From: Dermanyssus gallinae
Lineage: Eukaryota > Arthropoda > Arachnida > Mesostigmata > Dermanyssidae
Reading direction: 5' to 3'
Length of the DNA: 64,000 nucleotides
NCBI GenBank assembly: GCA_003439945.1
Contig: QVRM01001255.1
Location: 104,453-168,452, forward strand
Shown: positions 25,601 through 32,517 of the stretch, piece after piece
Layout: every line of letters begins with the position of its first letter
How positions within the stretch are numbered: the first letter of the stretch is position 1
The notes under the pieces: generated by a model
Databases searched by the model: none
Told to the model about the DNA's origin: nothing
The model's input: only the letters and a program-made list of their open reading frames with translations
Program-made: the position numbers and the translations under genes

Positions 25601-28600
25601 CTGCTGTTCTCCATCCTGCTCAACGATCTTCCGCGACGCATCGTGGGCACTCGAGAGTCCGTCCGCCCAGACATTCTGCTATACGCAGACGATCTCGCGA
25701 TAAATGGAACAAGCCGATTCGAGGTGCAGCAGAGCCTAGCAAGGCTCGAGCAGTACGTGGCGGATGTAGGACTCGAGATCAACATCGGCAAGGCCAAGGC
25801 CATGAAGTTCCGTAAAGGTGGTCGACTTGCAACCAGCGATGAGCTACGGTTGTACTCCACACCACTGGAGTATGTCAACAACTTTCCGTATCTTGGCCTC
25901 TGTCTCCCGACCTCCGGTACGTCGTTTACGGAGCACATCGCCGAGAGGGTCAGAAAAGCCCTCGTAGCAGGCGTCGGAATAGAGAAACCCACGCTTCTCT
26001 CCCTTAACGCGGCGCTAAAACTTTTCAACCTTAAGATCGCGCCCACGGCATCCTACGGCATACAGCTCATTTGGGAGAACTTGAGCGTGGCCCAGCTCGC
26101 GAGGCTTGATCGAGTGAAACCCGCCTTTCTCAAGCGAGTGCTCGGCCTCCACACGTCATGCCGCAATCGTCTGGTCTATTTACTCGCCGGTACCCCCGCT
26201 TTTCATAGAGGACCTGCAGCGCCAATTCCGGTTGCCGGAAACACAGGCCTACAGGGACTTTATCTGTCAGTGGGAGGTGAAATTGTCAGACGTGGACCCC
26301 GACTTCTTTAGTACGGGTGCAATGACAAACAATGCGTGGAAGGGACTGCATCGCACCAACCGAAGTGTGGTAGTGCGCTATGCAGTGCATGGGTTCCACC
26401 ATGTTCTCTGTAATACTCAAGGGTACCATGAGCCGACAGAAGAATGTATCTGTAACAGGTGTGGGAGAGCTTGTGGGAGATATCATGCGGGGGAGTGCCC
26501 CAGAGTTGAATCACTGGCCAGGCTGGCTCAGTGCCCGTGTTTTTATGTATAATATTTGACTATATACCTAACAAAGGTGATTAATAAATGAATGAATATA
26601 TAAGTAAATAAGCGGACATACGCATATCACATACAAACAAAGCAACCACCAAGAAAACCACAGTTAACGGCAGGGCGTCTTCCGAAGAACTAACGGTCCA
26701 CAGTATGTAGATAACAGAGTGGTAGCGCCCTTGACTATAACACCGTTCTCGGTAAGACGGGTTTGAGTTTAACTCGCCTTCGCGCTCTCTCTCTCACTTT
26801 TCTTGCTTTTTTCACCGGCACACGTTTACTAAACAAGTGTGAAGTTCTGTTCTAAATGTTCTGTTTCTTGCCTCGGAAAAGTGCCGGACAAAGGTTACGA
26901 GCCGGCAGTGTTATGGAAAGGTTCCCAGTTTTATGGAACCCTCGAGGGAGTTTTATGGAAACGGCCACCAGGGGTGCACGGAGATGAACCCCATTTTTTA
27001 TATGGGAGATTTGGAAACGCTAGTGCACTATCGATACTGGCAACCAACAGCACCTACTGTGAGACTTTCACCCACTAAAAACCTCAATCCTCCTCACCCC
27101 CCAGAGTTCGAAATTGTGTGGAACTACTTACGACCGTGGGGGGAGCCTCGTGCTCTCCCGGGTCTCATGGATCTCGTTGTGTCTTCAGCTCACGAACCCA
27201 AGAGGATGCGTCGAGCCGTTCTACGGACGGCTGGGTTGCCATAGCCCCTTGCGGGGTACTTTCATCTCGACCACTTAATGGCCTGCTTGCCTCTGTAGCG
27301 CGTGCGGCGAGCGTTTTCTAGCCCCGTCTATTTGCGCATAAAAGCGTCTAAGAAATAGACGCCTGCCGCTCATGCGGCGGCATTCTCCATCATGTGACCG
27401 ACAATGTCTTGTGTCAATCTCCCTGCATAGCAATACGTCGAGCTTACGCAGCTAGACCCCCAAGAGTCTAATTAAGCGGAATCAGCGGCATTAGCGGATA
27501 TAGAAACGCTCACCGGCGAGCTCTTTTGGGTAATTTTCAGCTAAAAAATATGGATGTTGCAATGGAGCTCCTGCGGATAAGCTCAGGGCTGCCGTTTTAT
27601 CCTGTTCGACGTAACTACCCCTCCAACCGGCAATACCAGCTTCCCCGCTGCGTCCACCCGCCAGACGCCAGAGATCGCTGGGCAGACTTATTGAATCTGA
27701 AGACCCGCTTAAGACTGCGGCGGGCCAGCAAAAGCTCCTGTGCAGAGCTTTTGCTAGCCCGTAAACACTCTCGTCTTAGGAAGGACTGCATCCACGCGCG
27801 ACTTTTCCTCACCAGGGCCTGGCGGTCGACGGAGTAGGCAGCTCTGCACCTTAACGCCGAGCACAGAAAGTTGCGGGCTTTTCTTCGAGATAAATCTCCA
27901 GAAGCAACAAGCGCTCCTGGAAAGCCGTTCTCAAAAAGCAGGAAGACGATCCCTGGGGCCTACAACCTGGTACAGGGATGCCCCGCCCTAAAGCGAAGGG
28001 AGAATTTAACGCCCAAGGGCATCAAAGAAATAGTCTCAGCGCTCTTTTAACAACACCATCCTTATGACCGCCCCCTACCAGAGTGTCTTAAGGGGCTGAA
28101 CATCAATTTGCAGAAGGTACACGAGGCATCGGAACGCCTCAAGCCGGGAAATGCACAGGGCCCGGACGGCATCATCGTTTCTGCAGCCAAGCTATTATGT
28201 CAACCAATCACATTTATTTCACCTAAATAGAATATGTGCAATATGGTTCATGTTATTATTAAACTTCACTATATGTTGTCCTGCCGTTCTACAGAGAGAA
28301 GGAGTGCATATATCTTTGTTGCAGTGCTGGACAATCAACCAAGTGATACTTAAGGCACAAAAGCACCAAGTACTATAGACTTCATGAAACTCCCTACGAG
28401 GTCATCGAACGATGCACCAGGTATAGACGCGCCTGTCATCCCAGGCAACCCCGGCCCGCAACCAAGGAGACCTAAAAACGTCGAGCGCTCTTACCATCGT
28501 CGCTGCATCCGTGACATTACGTCGCCAGTCTACCATGAACTGGTTAAGTGGCTCCGTCACAAGCAGACGCAGCCTAAGCCGAATCATTTTAACCATCGGC

Positions 28601-29824
28601 GCACAGTCCGACATACACAAAGCGCCTCGCTCTGACCGAAAAATAAAGTACTCGCTTCATGTATAGTGTGAGGCACTTTTCTAGAAAACTAAAATTCGTT
28701 GTGATATGTGTTGCCACACTCTGTCTAGGCTATACGCCAACTTTGGCAGAGTCTTCAGCATAAACAAGTGCAATGCCGTTCCGACAGACAGTCGCCGTAC
28801 ATATCCGACACCTCTGTAGTGACTTGCCAGTGCCAAGTTAACACTGTCCTCGATGTGTGCCGCGAATGACGTTCCCTTATAGTGAATCCGGAGAACCAAG
28901 TATGGGAAAGAGTTTACAAACTCGAATGGCCTCCCACAGCAACGAATAAGTTGTCGTTTGCAGCTAAACGTCCTCCGCGACAAAATTTAATGGCCTTAGT
29001 TTTACGTGAGTTTATCTCCAGCCTTTTTTTTCATGCGATACGCCTCTACCATGGCGGTAAAGCGCGAGATGGCACCAATGTTATGGTGAGCAACGGCGAT
29101 GTCATCAGCGCTCATAACCACCACGGCATTTTGAGACTCTTGACGCACGTACTGAACAAGATCGGCCAGAAGCAGCGTGAACGCGATGCAGCTCAATGGG
29201 TCCCCCTGAAGAGTCCCAATATTCGGCGTTAGTTCAAGCACGCCGCTCCTTTCCTCTACCAACAGCGTGTCATCGTCGAAGAAACCGAGTGTTTGTTTCA
29301 ACAGCAGGTGCTTATGACTAGATAGGAGCAAACGTTTGCTCGAAAAAGTACTCATTCACAATCAATAAAACACCCACACATGTATGCCCCACTCTGCGTT
29401 GTCAGGAATAACGTGTTAGCGCTTTATAGTCAGTCATAACATAACGATATATGTCGTAAACATGCGATATATTACAAGATTCGAATTGATTTAACGGTTC
29501 TATTCCTATAGAAACTGACCTGAATACATACGGACCGAGTTCGCTGACGGCAGCACGTCGCACACGTCTTTTGACTGCAAAATCTTCATAATTAGTGAGA
29601 TTAAACACGTAGATTGATCGGTATGAATTTATCCGAAAATTGAAGAATATCTTGTCTAGTGCAGAATTCTCCGTGAGGGGTCCAGGACGTTCCCATTGTA
29701 TACTAAGCATAGTCCAAGATAGCAAGCTGATGGCTAGAGGTAATAGAACGACAACTCCAGCTGCAAATTTGAAAAAGACGGCAAACAGATCCCCAAGTAA
29801 GCAAAATAGCGGACTAATAAGCAT
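4797..29824 (-). CDS. CD36-family (class B scavenger receptor) gene, eight exons; full span
   Basis: Exons on the minus strand are 29824-29520, 24557-24327, 18545-18363, 16706-16660, 6350-6170, 5943-5739, 5498-5385 and 5129-4797. Every junction has GT/AG ends and matching phase. The first seven exons give exactly 422 codons. The family are membrane receptors or transporters for lipids, lipoproteins and carotenoids, with two membrane segments and a large glycosylated ectodomain. Residues 13-40 form the first membrane segment. YRSIYVFNLTN is at 69-79, ELGPYVFR at 95-102, FEPSMSNGTLDD at 127-138, CNAIEGTDG at 249-257, CLC at 317-319, SLPHFL at 351-356 and GLHPDENKHHFYIDVH at 368-383. Several NxS/T sites are present. 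The two later ectodomain cysteines usual in vertebrate CD36 are not seen. An in-frame TAA (5027-5025) precedes the C-terminal hydrophobic segment. The subfamily cannot be assigned. Confidence 0.9.
5385..5498 (-). CDS. Scavenger receptor exon 7
   Basis: The acceptor is TTTTCAG|A and the donor GAAGAT|GTATGT. It encodes residues 385-422, RSGVTVDMRWRMQVNFRL to LPIFWTED. These match the family's T-G-x-x-x-x-x-x-x-R-x-Q-x-N and P-x-x-W-x-x-E segments. Confidence 0.9.
5739..5943 (-). CDS. Scavenger receptor exon 6
   Basis: The acceptor is CCTATAG|C and the donor CATGCT|GTAAGT. It encodes residues 317-384: CLC, then SLPHFLHGDPAL and GLHPDENKHHFYIDVHA. This is the best conserved CD36 block (S-x-P-H-F, then G-L-x-P-x-x-x-x-H-x-x-Y-x-D-x). 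Confidence 0.93.
6170..6350 (-). CDS. Scavenger receptor exon 5
   Basis: The acceptor is TTGCAG|AT and the donor GATAG|GTAGGA. It encodes residues 257-315, GELFPAF to DPELD, matching the family's F-P-P-F and following beta-rich segment. NET at 307-309 is a candidate glycosylation site. Confidence 0.88.
6641..6697. repeat. (TA)n microsatellite
   Basis: A long uninterrupted TA run. Open frames reading IYIYIY across it are artefacts. Confidence 0.95.
6780..7520 (-). mobile_element. Degenerate LINE C-terminal domain (SGAWL...SAGRHARHxxIND type)
   Basis: A minus-strand frame (7515-7156) contains GSGAWLNALPSGPLVTLF, NNETIRIEV and SAGRHARHAGIND. From memory, this order is typical of a conserved domain following the RT in repetitive ORFs of many invertebrates. 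Further along the strand, LTPYSGGKVLVWNASH (about 7100-7055) fits the next block of that domain. Beyond that it is broken by stops. It lies in intron 4 of the scavenger receptor gene. Related scraps on the other strand lie at 22660-23165. Confidence 0.55.
8160..11660. other. Intronic sequence, no gene recognised
   Basis: This lies within intron 4 of the scavenger receptor gene. It is AT-rich to about 9800, then mixed. A 132-codon ATG frame at 10591-10193 (-) has no recognisable family. About 40 bp at 11055-11095 recurs in inverted orientation at 15118-15165, on either side of the LINE-B copy. Confidence 0.5.
11670..14418 (-). mobile_element. LINE-B copy 1 (endonuclease remnant, RT, zinc knuckle)
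   Basis: The frame is open from 14417 to 11838 except for one TGA at 12902-12900. It follows DFKAAFDSAP where the second copy has Arg, so CGA to TGA at a CpG is likely. Endonuclease motifs VVAGDFNARIDQ and SSAIDVFG are present, but the N-terminal strand of that domain is lost, so the copy is 5'-truncated. RT motifs are LLVIPKGKGD, HGFRRERST, FVDFKAAFD, TTGLAQGDNLSPLLFS and ILYADDLVLY (catalytic YADD kept). Near 11930 a frameshift hides the terminal Cys/His cluster, which is readable in the next frame. The 3' end is AATAAATGGAATTGATTGA with a (TTGA)n tail at about 11673-11692. It lies in intron 4 of the scavenger receptor gene, on its strand. Confidence 0.92.
14540..15060 (+). mobile_element. 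R1-like LINE 3' fragment (LINE-C family)
   Basis: Frames interrupted by shifts read the R1-type C-terminus: a degraded copy of the L-T-G-H-G block near 14680, DTPEHTVFHYPAW (14750-14790), LDLKDVVARMLESQEQ (14823-14875) and IKGIMMAKEEAVRRRTV (14905-14950). The EDTPEHTVF-type Cys/His pattern and KEEAxRxR tail are typical of R1-clade elements. It abuts the truncated 5' end of LINE-B on the opposite strand, so it is a nested or adjacent insertion. Confidence 0.65.
15070..16300. other. No gene recognised
   Basis: A 100-codon frame at 15658-15960 (+) has no recognisable family. The region is intronic to the scavenger receptor gene. Confidence 0.4.
16310..16490 (+). mobile_element. LINE-A fragment (RT N-terminal block)
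   Basis: The translation RFALLFKGKDSDNVDNPNLY, then RGTASERTLKKIF and a decayed LPPEQF region, aligns with the LINE-A block LSLLFKGKHGDDRRDPNLYR. It is a short, broken remnant. Confidence 0.75.
16501..16618. repeat. (TA)n microsatellites flanking short unique DNA
   Basis: Two TA runs (about 16501-16517 and 16571-16618) lie just downstream of exon 4 of the scavenger receptor gene in its own orientation. Confidence 0.9.
16660..16706 (-). CDS. Scavenger receptor exon 4 (47-nt microexon)
   Basis: The acceptor is CGTTGCAG|G and the donor TACAG|GTAAAT. It encodes TLLVYEDGCNAIEGT (241-255) with one base left on each side. It joins exon 5 to make CNAIEGTDG, the most diagnostic CD36 motif. Confidence 0.88.
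18363..18545 (-). CDS. Scavenger receptor exon 3
   Basis: The acceptor is ATATTCAG|A and the donor AGTGC|GTAAGT. It encodes residues 180-239 and contains GYFSYRNHS and NMQVYTDTKRVNQL, which correspond to the family's G-x-F-Y-x-x-N and V-x-T-G-x-x-x-x-x-x-x-G-x-I region. Phases fit exons 2 and 4. Confidence 0.82.
18643..18684. repeat. Perfect 42-nt palindrome
   Basis: The two 21-nt halves are exact reverse complements (left half begins AGGGGACGCATGATAGTATA). It sits at the junction between a TA run and the SINE that follows, 98 bp upstream of exon 3 of the scavenger receptor gene in its own orientation. Confidence 0.95.
18680..18915 (-). mobile_element. tRNA-derived SINE, copy 1
   Basis: Read on the minus strand, the head carries a TGGTCTATGGAACTAGTG A-box-like segment and GGTTCGATCCC, a near-perfect RNA polymerase III B box. 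A body of about 170 bp follows, shared with the copies at 30402 and 37390. Shared plus-strand blocks include cagtccttgtggcagcatgg and the 'caacaacagg' B-box border. It lies in intron 2 of the scavenger receptor gene. Confidence 0.8.
18958..20077. mobile_element. 1.1-kb foldback element (long inverted repeat)
   Basis: The left arm (about 18958-19446) is the reverse complement of the right arm (about 19620-20077) over nearly its whole length, with scattered mismatches. The outer ends read ctttcgaggtttgatagaac and its complement. The loop of about 170 bp carries a further degenerate copy of the arm start (tagaactcagcaagag, then gcggaaacgtcttgg). There is no coding capacity. It looks like a foldback transposon or large MITE and would form a long hairpin if transcribed. 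It sits in intron 2 of the scavenger receptor gene. Terminal target duplications were not found. Confidence 0.8.
20218..21900 (+). mobile_element. R1-like LINE (LINE-C), decayed
   Basis: Frames at 20218-20514, 20732-20959 and 20904-21539 read successive pieces of one R1-type ORF. They include KHWWNAALRQLRKKCLRAKR, a decayed link, AQHGFRKSQSTIDAIRQIQT, LAILLDVRNAFNTSLW, then MTAGIPQGSILGSLLW and LLAYADVLVL. The catalytic motif is YADV instead of YADD. About 100 residues appear to be missing after it, then the post-RT region resumes (RTVRAAAALILAGTVP). The 3' part from about 21700, poly(C) then tgactgttcgatgagatgcg, recurs at 58750-58945, so it is the family's 3' end. Confidence 0.85.
22300..22730 (+). 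mobile_element. LINE ORF1 (gag-like) fragment with zinc knuckles
   Basis: A broken frame reads LSAIEAIWVRSKNPITNATN, VILTFAGIEFSAEVHRGLKT, YYCYKC, CHRCGCKNYLRRDC and CCFYKEYHHRV. The order (S-V-x-L-x-F-x-G block, then three CCHC-type knuckles) is typical of the nucleic-acid-binding ORF1 of Jockey/I/R1-type LINEs. It is interrupted by stops and shifts. It is not clear which of the RT families here it belongs to. Confidence 0.6.
22660..23165 (+). mobile_element. Two direct copies of a LINE 3' domain (SGAWL-type family)
   Basis: Segments about 22672-22900 and 22930-23157 are diverged direct repeats. Each reads VYxVTVSC near its start and PIAFETLGSMGKITRSLLTE (second copy decayed) near its end. 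These match blocks that follow the SGAWL domain in the invertebrate repetitive ORFs represented at 6780-7520. Both are non-functional. Confidence 0.55.
23340..23460 (-). mobile_element. tRNA-like sequence, probable SINE head
   Basis: On the minus strand it reads TGGCGTGGTGGCTTAAG (A-box-like), then GGGTTCAAGCCC (B box) about 45 nt later. The acceptor and T stems do not pair well, so it is a SINE or tRNA relic, not a working tRNA. Confidence 0.5.
24327..24557 (-). CDS. Scavenger receptor exon 2
   Basis: The acceptor TTTTACCAG|G completes codon 102 (Arg), giving GPYVFR-IVYNKKK. It encodes residues 103-178, including NGTLDYFDM and FEPSMSNGTLDD, the family's F-x-P-x-x-S-x-G block. The donor is ACCGG|GTAAGT, phase 2. 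The inserted LINE-B copy begins only about 15 bp upstream of this acceptor. Confidence 0.88.
24572..26600 (+). mobile_element. LINE-B copy 2 (RT and zinc knuckle), broken
   Basis: Three frames (24571-25518, 25427-26311, 26232-26552) follow the order of LINE-B copy 1. They read SPWFNSACKAANQAQLSARL, LAVIPKGKGNPREPSSWRGI, HGFRAGRSTLTACEIL, FVDFRSAFDGAPRDK, TTGVAQGDNLSPLLFSILLN, ILLYADDLAINGTSRF and AMKFRKGGRL, then the Cys/His cluster CICNRCGRACGRYHAGEC. The endonuclease is missing (5' truncation). A small deletion near 25518 and a shift near 26200-26230 break the frame. The 3' end reads acaaaggtgattaataaatg, close to that of copy 1. It lies antisense in intron 1 of the scavenger receptor gene, its 5' end about 15 bp from the exon 2 acceptor. 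Confidence 0.92.
26610..27580. other. No gene recognised
   Basis: This is intron 1 sequence of the scavenger receptor gene. Several GC-richer frames around 26839-27321 are unlike any family that could be recognised. Confidence 0.4.
27590..28185 (+). mobile_element. R1-like LINE fragment (EN-RT linker)
   Basis: The frame reads RKHSRLRKDCIHARLFLTRA, then after stops AYNLVQGCPALKRRENLTPK, GIKEIVSALF, HPYDRPLPECLKG and VHEASERLKPGNAQGPDGI. The last block is the R1/Jockey-type K-A-P-G-P-D-G-I start of the RT. It is heavily decayed and ends abruptly. Confidence 0.7.
28400..29355 (-). mobile_element. LINE-A copy, decayed
   Basis: Minus-strand frames read FFDDDTLLVEERSGVLELTP, NIGTLQGDPLSCIAFTLLLA and VVVMSADDIAVAHHNIGAIS, then IRCCGRPFEFVNSFPYLVL. 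These align with LINE-A. YADD has become SADD. Several shifts and stops are present. It occupies intron 1 of the scavenger receptor gene, 165 bp downstream of exon 1 in the gene's own orientation. Confidence 0.88.
29520..29824 (-). CDS. Scavenger receptor exon 1 (N-terminus and first membrane segment)
   Basis: It starts at ATG 29824-29822 and encodes residues 1-101 plus two bases. Hydrophobic residues 13-40 form the signal-anchor membrane segment. YRSIYVFNLTNYEDF matches the CD36 block around Y-R-x-F-x-F-N-x-T-N. The donor is TTCAG|GTCAGT. Any 5' untranslated exon was not found. Confidence 0.88.
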
Positions 29825-29999
29825 TCAAGGAATCTACAGTGCACCTACCTATTAAACATAAACTCACCATTTTGCATGCATTAACTGTATTGTGTTCACA
29901 GCCAGCTGGCGCCTTGCTATGCAAAAGGACCATTGACCTAAGCTGTGAGCGAGCCACAGCTTACGGAATAATGTTACGATTATCTAAGTTAGTGGCAAG

Positions 30000-30160
30000 A
30001 TATGTTAAGAGCACTCAGCCGTATGTTGAGCCCTTTTCGAAGAGCCATTCAACTTGGTACACGGATGGCCCGCCCTAAAGACGAGAGCAATCCTAATGCC
30101 CGAGGGCATCAAAGAAGCGGTTTCAGCGCCTTAGAACATAACAGCTATGAGAACTGTAAC
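30000..30160 (+). mobile_element. R1-like LINE scrap
   Basis: One frame reads NLVHGWPALKTRAILMPEGI then KEAVSAL, matching the fragment at 27960-28050. Confidence 0.6.
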
Positions 30161-30199
30161 TCCATAAATCACCAGCATCGGCGTACAGCCTGACAAATA

Positions 30200-31420
30200 C
30201 CTGATGCGGAATCTTGCCCTGATTGAAAGGAAAAGCACTTGTTTCATGTATCGTGTTTAACTATCGGCAAATTGAAATTTGCTTGAGATAGGCGTTGCTA
30301 AAGCCTATACACCAACGTTAATAGAGTTTTCAGCATAAGCACGCGCACTGCCGGATCAATATACAGTCGCCGCACATTTCCGACCCCTTCGTAGAGAGCT
30401 AGAATTAAATACATTTTTTAAGGAGGTTGTTTTTAGTTCTAGACTATCCTCCGTCCCCTACGGGCTTGGCCCCCAACAGTCCTTGTGGCAGCATGGCCGT
30501 TGACTCTCAGCGGTATGGTTTATCATCTGTTCTCAATAAGCATTGCTCAATGAAAATTCGAATAACAACAGGGTTCGAACCGGCGACACCCCGGTAGATG
30601 ACAACCATGACTAGCGCACTAGTCCCCTAGACCACGCTGCCACTTCGTAGAGAGCTACCAATGCCGAACTCAGACTGTCCTCGACGTGCGCCGCAAATGA
30701 CGTTTTAATTTAGTGAATCAGAAGATATGAGTATGAGAAAGAGTTTATAATTATATCCAGATCTTTTGTTATGAGGTAAGATGGCACCAATATTACGGTA
30801 AGCAATCGCCAAGCAAACTCTTGCATGCCGCGCCTTCCATTCACCAACAGCGTGCCATCGCCGAAGAAACGCCGAAGGAAATAACCCGCAGAAAAGTTCC
30901 ACCTATGTTAATCTGTCTAAAACAGTCGATCATATGGTCGCGCTGAGCCTTGACATCATCCGCTCTACTTCAAACTGCAGAACGTAAATAGAGCCCCTGG
31001 TCCTTTCTGAATTCGGACTGCTCCGAAGGCAGGGCATAGTCTGCTATATTTGCAGTTCTGTCAATGATTAGCTTACAGACGATCTTTTCAACGACAGCTT
31101 TAGTGCGATTCGCCGATAGAGGTTTGGGTCAGTAATTTCATCGGTGTATTTGCCCTTTAATAACAGACCAAGCCCGACAATGTGCCGAAGCCTGGACGTC
31201 CGTCTATCCTTTATAATGAATCGAAAGCAATCACAAAAGGTAGCCACAAGAGCGGCTTTGACTGCACCCAATATTTATAGTAGAATGTCCCACAACGTTT
31301 TTTTAACCTAGCAAAGGATCGAACAACTCGGCATACTTCCTCTGCCCCAAGGAAAGGGAGTTGGAGTGTACTACAACTAGGGTTATTGTGTGCTGTTCCC
31401 ACGTCAGCGGACACTTAACC
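30200..31420 (-). mobile_element. LINE-A copy interrupted by a SINE
   Basis: Two minus-strand stretches align with LINE-A. 31414-31080 reads YYKYWVQSKPLL, LGLLLKGKYTDEITDPNLYR. 30740-30240 matches the region after YADD. All frames are broken. The SINE at 30402-30642 splits it, with the LINE sequence cttcgtagagagcta repeated on both sides. Confidence 0.8.
30402..30642 (-). mobile_element. tRNA-derived SINE, copy 2, with 15-bp target duplication
   Basis: The insertion is bounded by cttcgtagagagcta at 30387-30401 and 30643-30657. On the minus strand it starts at a tRNA-like head (GGTCTAGGGGACTAGTGCGC, then B box GGTTCGAACCC), has the shared body, and ends in an A-rich tail. Target duplication plus A-rich end is what LINE machinery produces. 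About 241 bp is probably near full length. Confidence 0.88.
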
Positions 31421-31516
31421 TCTGACTTCTATGAGAGTTCTGTACGTCGGGATTTACCAAAAGATTCGTCAGATAACGCTCCACACAGTGAGTGCCGTAC
31501 CCACTTACGAGATCGG

Positions 31517-31840
31517 TTAAAAAACATTACGTGCGCTACTACACATACAACCCACATTAACCGTAAGATACAGAAGAACTTTTTCTTTGTTGGCATTAAC
31601 TCCATCAATTTTGCAAACAAAACAATATCCGACATGTGTTAGAGCCCCGATAGCCTCGACCCCCGATAGCGACGTCAGTAATTTTGCAGAGTCAACGTTT
31701 GGAGGGCTAAAAACTATAATGTTAACACTTCCGAATGAAAGAGTCCCACGCAAACATTTACGTAGATGGACCGAAAGTCCTTTTACTTGTCTGCCCATTC
31801 CTCCCACAGGCACGACAACCAACTGGTGACACCATTGCAT
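31517..31840 (-). mobile_element. LINE-A endonuclease fragment
   Basis: QLVVVPVGGMGRQVKGLSVH and VNIIVFSPPNVDSAKLL align with residues about 55-120 of the LINE-A ORF (QLAVLPAGGRGTQVGGLSIY). It belongs to the same decayed copy as 30200-31420, or to a neighbouring one. Confidence 0.75.
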
Positions 31841-32080
31841 TTAATCGAAACGCGGCTCTTCCCGTTGGAGAGTCTCTAACAAAAGATCACCTGACATTAA
31901 TTCCAGTGTCTCTTTAGGACCCCATCAGTTATGCAATATACAACGAGTATCAAGCAACGGAAATAAACACGCTATCAGAACAATCCGAGTTGTACGAACA
32001 CTTCCATTTTGTCACCGAGACAATGAAAACATACATATTGTTTATTACGCAATAACTTTGCATTTCAAGACTGTACATAA

Positions 32081-32400
32081 TTATGATACAGTCGATATTA
32101 TATACAATTTGGACATTTCAACGACCGTCCCACCGGGCGAGCAAATACAATAACCGCCGATGTGTCTGACAGCTCGCTGCGTGGTATTTAGCGCATATCT
32201 GCGAGCAGAACCGGCTACGACATTGATCGCCAACTTGGTGAAATCTTTGGGTCGAACATACAAAGTGATGATAGCCATGCGCAATGTACCTTGTGTACAC
32301 GTGTCGGCTAGTGCATGCCATTCCATCTCAAAGCTCCTTTGCGAGGTCCACACCTAACTGCGCTCTTCATTTTTCCCTGCTACTCTAAAAATTGCTAAAG
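32081..32400 (-). mobile_element. LINE-A 3' fragment (zinc-knuckle end)
   Basis: The frame RHVYTRYIAHGYHHFVCSTQ, then CRSRFCSQICAKYHAASC, matches the LINE-A C-terminus. With 33838-34195 on the other side of mariner copy 2, it may be one LINE-A copy split by that mariner. Confidence 0.8.
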
Positions 32401-32517
32401 TGGTCCTGTAATAGGTGACTTAAGCCTGACTGACGGTTTGCACTGCTGGTTCGCAACCCGCTAGCAGGTACACAAAGTTTGCCGTCCGCCGCAAGCAACG
32501 AACACGCTTCATATATA

